Of a DNA stretch of 56,456 nt, positions 55,921 through 56,456 are shown piece after piece. How positions within the stretch are numbered: position 1 is the first letter of the stretch; each line of letters starts with the position of its first letter. Both the position numbers and the translations under genes were made by a program. The notes beneath the pieces were generated by a model. It saw nothing but the letters and a program-made list of their open reading frames with translations. It was not told the DNA's origin and did no database searches. Origin of the DNA: a virus; the IMG/VR virus record IMGVR_UViG_3300048839_001000, positions 1 to 56,456 of that record; one strand, given 5' to 3'.

Positions 55921-56456
55921 TCTGATTCTCCCATGCACAAAGCGATGAGTGACTTGGCGACCTTCCGAGGATCGTTATGAGTGCGAAGCGACATTCGATT
56001 CGCTTCAATCTTCTCGTCAAGCTCTCCATCGAGGTGCTGCTCGATGACTTCGTTAACCAGCTTAGCGAAGGCTGGCAACGCCTCTTGGAGCTCTGGTCTG
56101 TTGAACAGATTCTCAGTCAGATCGCTAGTCGGCACCATCGCGTCGAACCACGCGACGTTGAACTGTTCCGTAACCTCGGATCGCTGGCATCCGGCATGCA
56201 CCCCATAGGCACCAGAGTCCATTAGTTCGAGAGCCGTGTACTCGAACATCTCCTTCTGGAAGTGTGGCGAGGTTAACGCGGTATACACGGAAACGTCAAG
56301 GTCGTCGATCGAGCCGAACCCGCCGTGGTACCTGGCCGTATGCCCGTCGAGCGTGGCCTCCCATGGATGTGGCTTCAGGATTGGGTTTGACCCGCTTGCC
56401 TCGATGCTCTTACGCGTCTTCTCGTCAAGGTGCATCGTCCCATTGAATCCACGAAC
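55917..56456 (-). CDS. Hypothetical protein, 5' end beyond the window
   Basis: The frame is open to the right edge (180 codons, of which 7 precede the first ATG at 56435, which has no ribosome binding site), so the gene probably starts outside. The visible part has a beta-like first third (GFNGTMHLDEKTRK, DGHTARYHGGFGSIDDLDVS) and a helical C-terminal part (EALPAFAKLVNEVIEQHLDG). I do not recognise it. It precedes the methyltransferase with an ATGA overlap. Confidence 0.7.
   Translation of the reverse strand, partial: VRGFNGTMHLDEKTRKSIEASGSNPILKPHPWEATLDGHTARYHGGFGSIDDLDVSVYTALTSPHFQKEMFEYTALELMDSGAYGVHAGCQRSEVTEQFNVAWFDAMVPTSDLTENLFNRPELQEALPAFAKLVNEVIEQHLDGELDEKIEANRMSLRTHNDPRKVAKSLIALCMGESE

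Noticed and set aside
1-56456. CRISPR arrays, tRNA genes, integrase, insertion sequences
   Set aside because: No regularly spaced identical repeats with unique spacers, no tRNA-like cloverleaf or T-loop strings, and no transposase or integrase proteins were recognised on either strand. Small tRNAs could be missed by eye.

Overview
The window is a stretch of a tailed, double-stranded DNA phage genome, and essentially every gene lies on the minus strand. It carries a complete head set (terminase, portal, MuF-like protein, scaffold, HK97-type capsid) and a long tape-measure protein with tail-tube and tail-tip genes, so a long, non-contractile siphovirus tail is the best guess. No integrase or repressor was recognised. 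The host is unknown. Tiny lipoproteins and membrane/coiled-coil proteins suggest a Gram-negative envelope, and a protein made of autotransporter-associated beta-strand repeats is of a kind common in Verrucomicrobia and Planctomycetes. Spacing is tight, with many ATGA/GTGA/TAATG overlaps, and most start codons have a GAGAGGAG-type ribosome binding site.

Read in the direction of transcription (right to left), the layout is: (1) 56.4-44.8 kb, accessory genes: cytosine-C5 methyltransferase, VRR-NUC nuclease, ATP-dependent DNA ligase, a deoxyribosyltransferase-like protein, small zinc proteins, four glycosyltransferases and a sulfotransferase-like/methyltransferase fusion. (2) 44.4-35.0 kb, DNA packaging and capsid genes, ending in a 1,112-residue beta-strand repeat protein. 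(3) 31.7-16.5 kb, a possible lysis/envelope group (membrane proteins, two lipoproteins, a phospholipase A2-like protein), head-tail connection, tail tube, tail assembly chaperones with a candidate -1 frameshift, tape measure, tail-tip proteins and two more glycosyltransferases. (4) 16.15-6.8 kb, replication and nucleotide metabolism: SSB-like protein, a CHC2-TOPRIM-MCM primase/helicase, dCTPase/dUTPase-like protein, a thymidylate-synthase-family enzyme with the dCMP-hydroxymethylase Asp, dNMP kinase, family A DNA polymerase and an HNH endonuclease. (5) 6.5-3.2 kb, small charged proteins separated by a repeated two-hairpin element. (6) 3.1 kb to the left edge, SNF2 helicase, two unknowns and a truncated dCMP deaminase.

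Three intergenic sites share one promoter architecture, ATGTWC-N17-TATAAT, each with the -10 inside a different inverted repeat; a fourth, weaker match precedes the terminase genes. These would start units 2 (weak match), 4 and 6, and a transcript within the late region at 31.3 kb.

The main biological theme is DNA or surface modification. dCMP deaminase, dCTPase-like, dCMP-hydroxymethylase-like and dNMP kinase genes recreate the T4 hydroxymethylcytosine pathway, and at least six unrelated glycosyltransferases plus a sulfotransferase/methyltransferase fusion could decorate hydroxymethylcytosine, virion proteins or host surface glycans. Other points of interest are the TOPRIM-MCM fusion, the frameshift site, the repeated RNA element, a set of 27-bp iterons, and several small genes (29-43 codons) found by hand.
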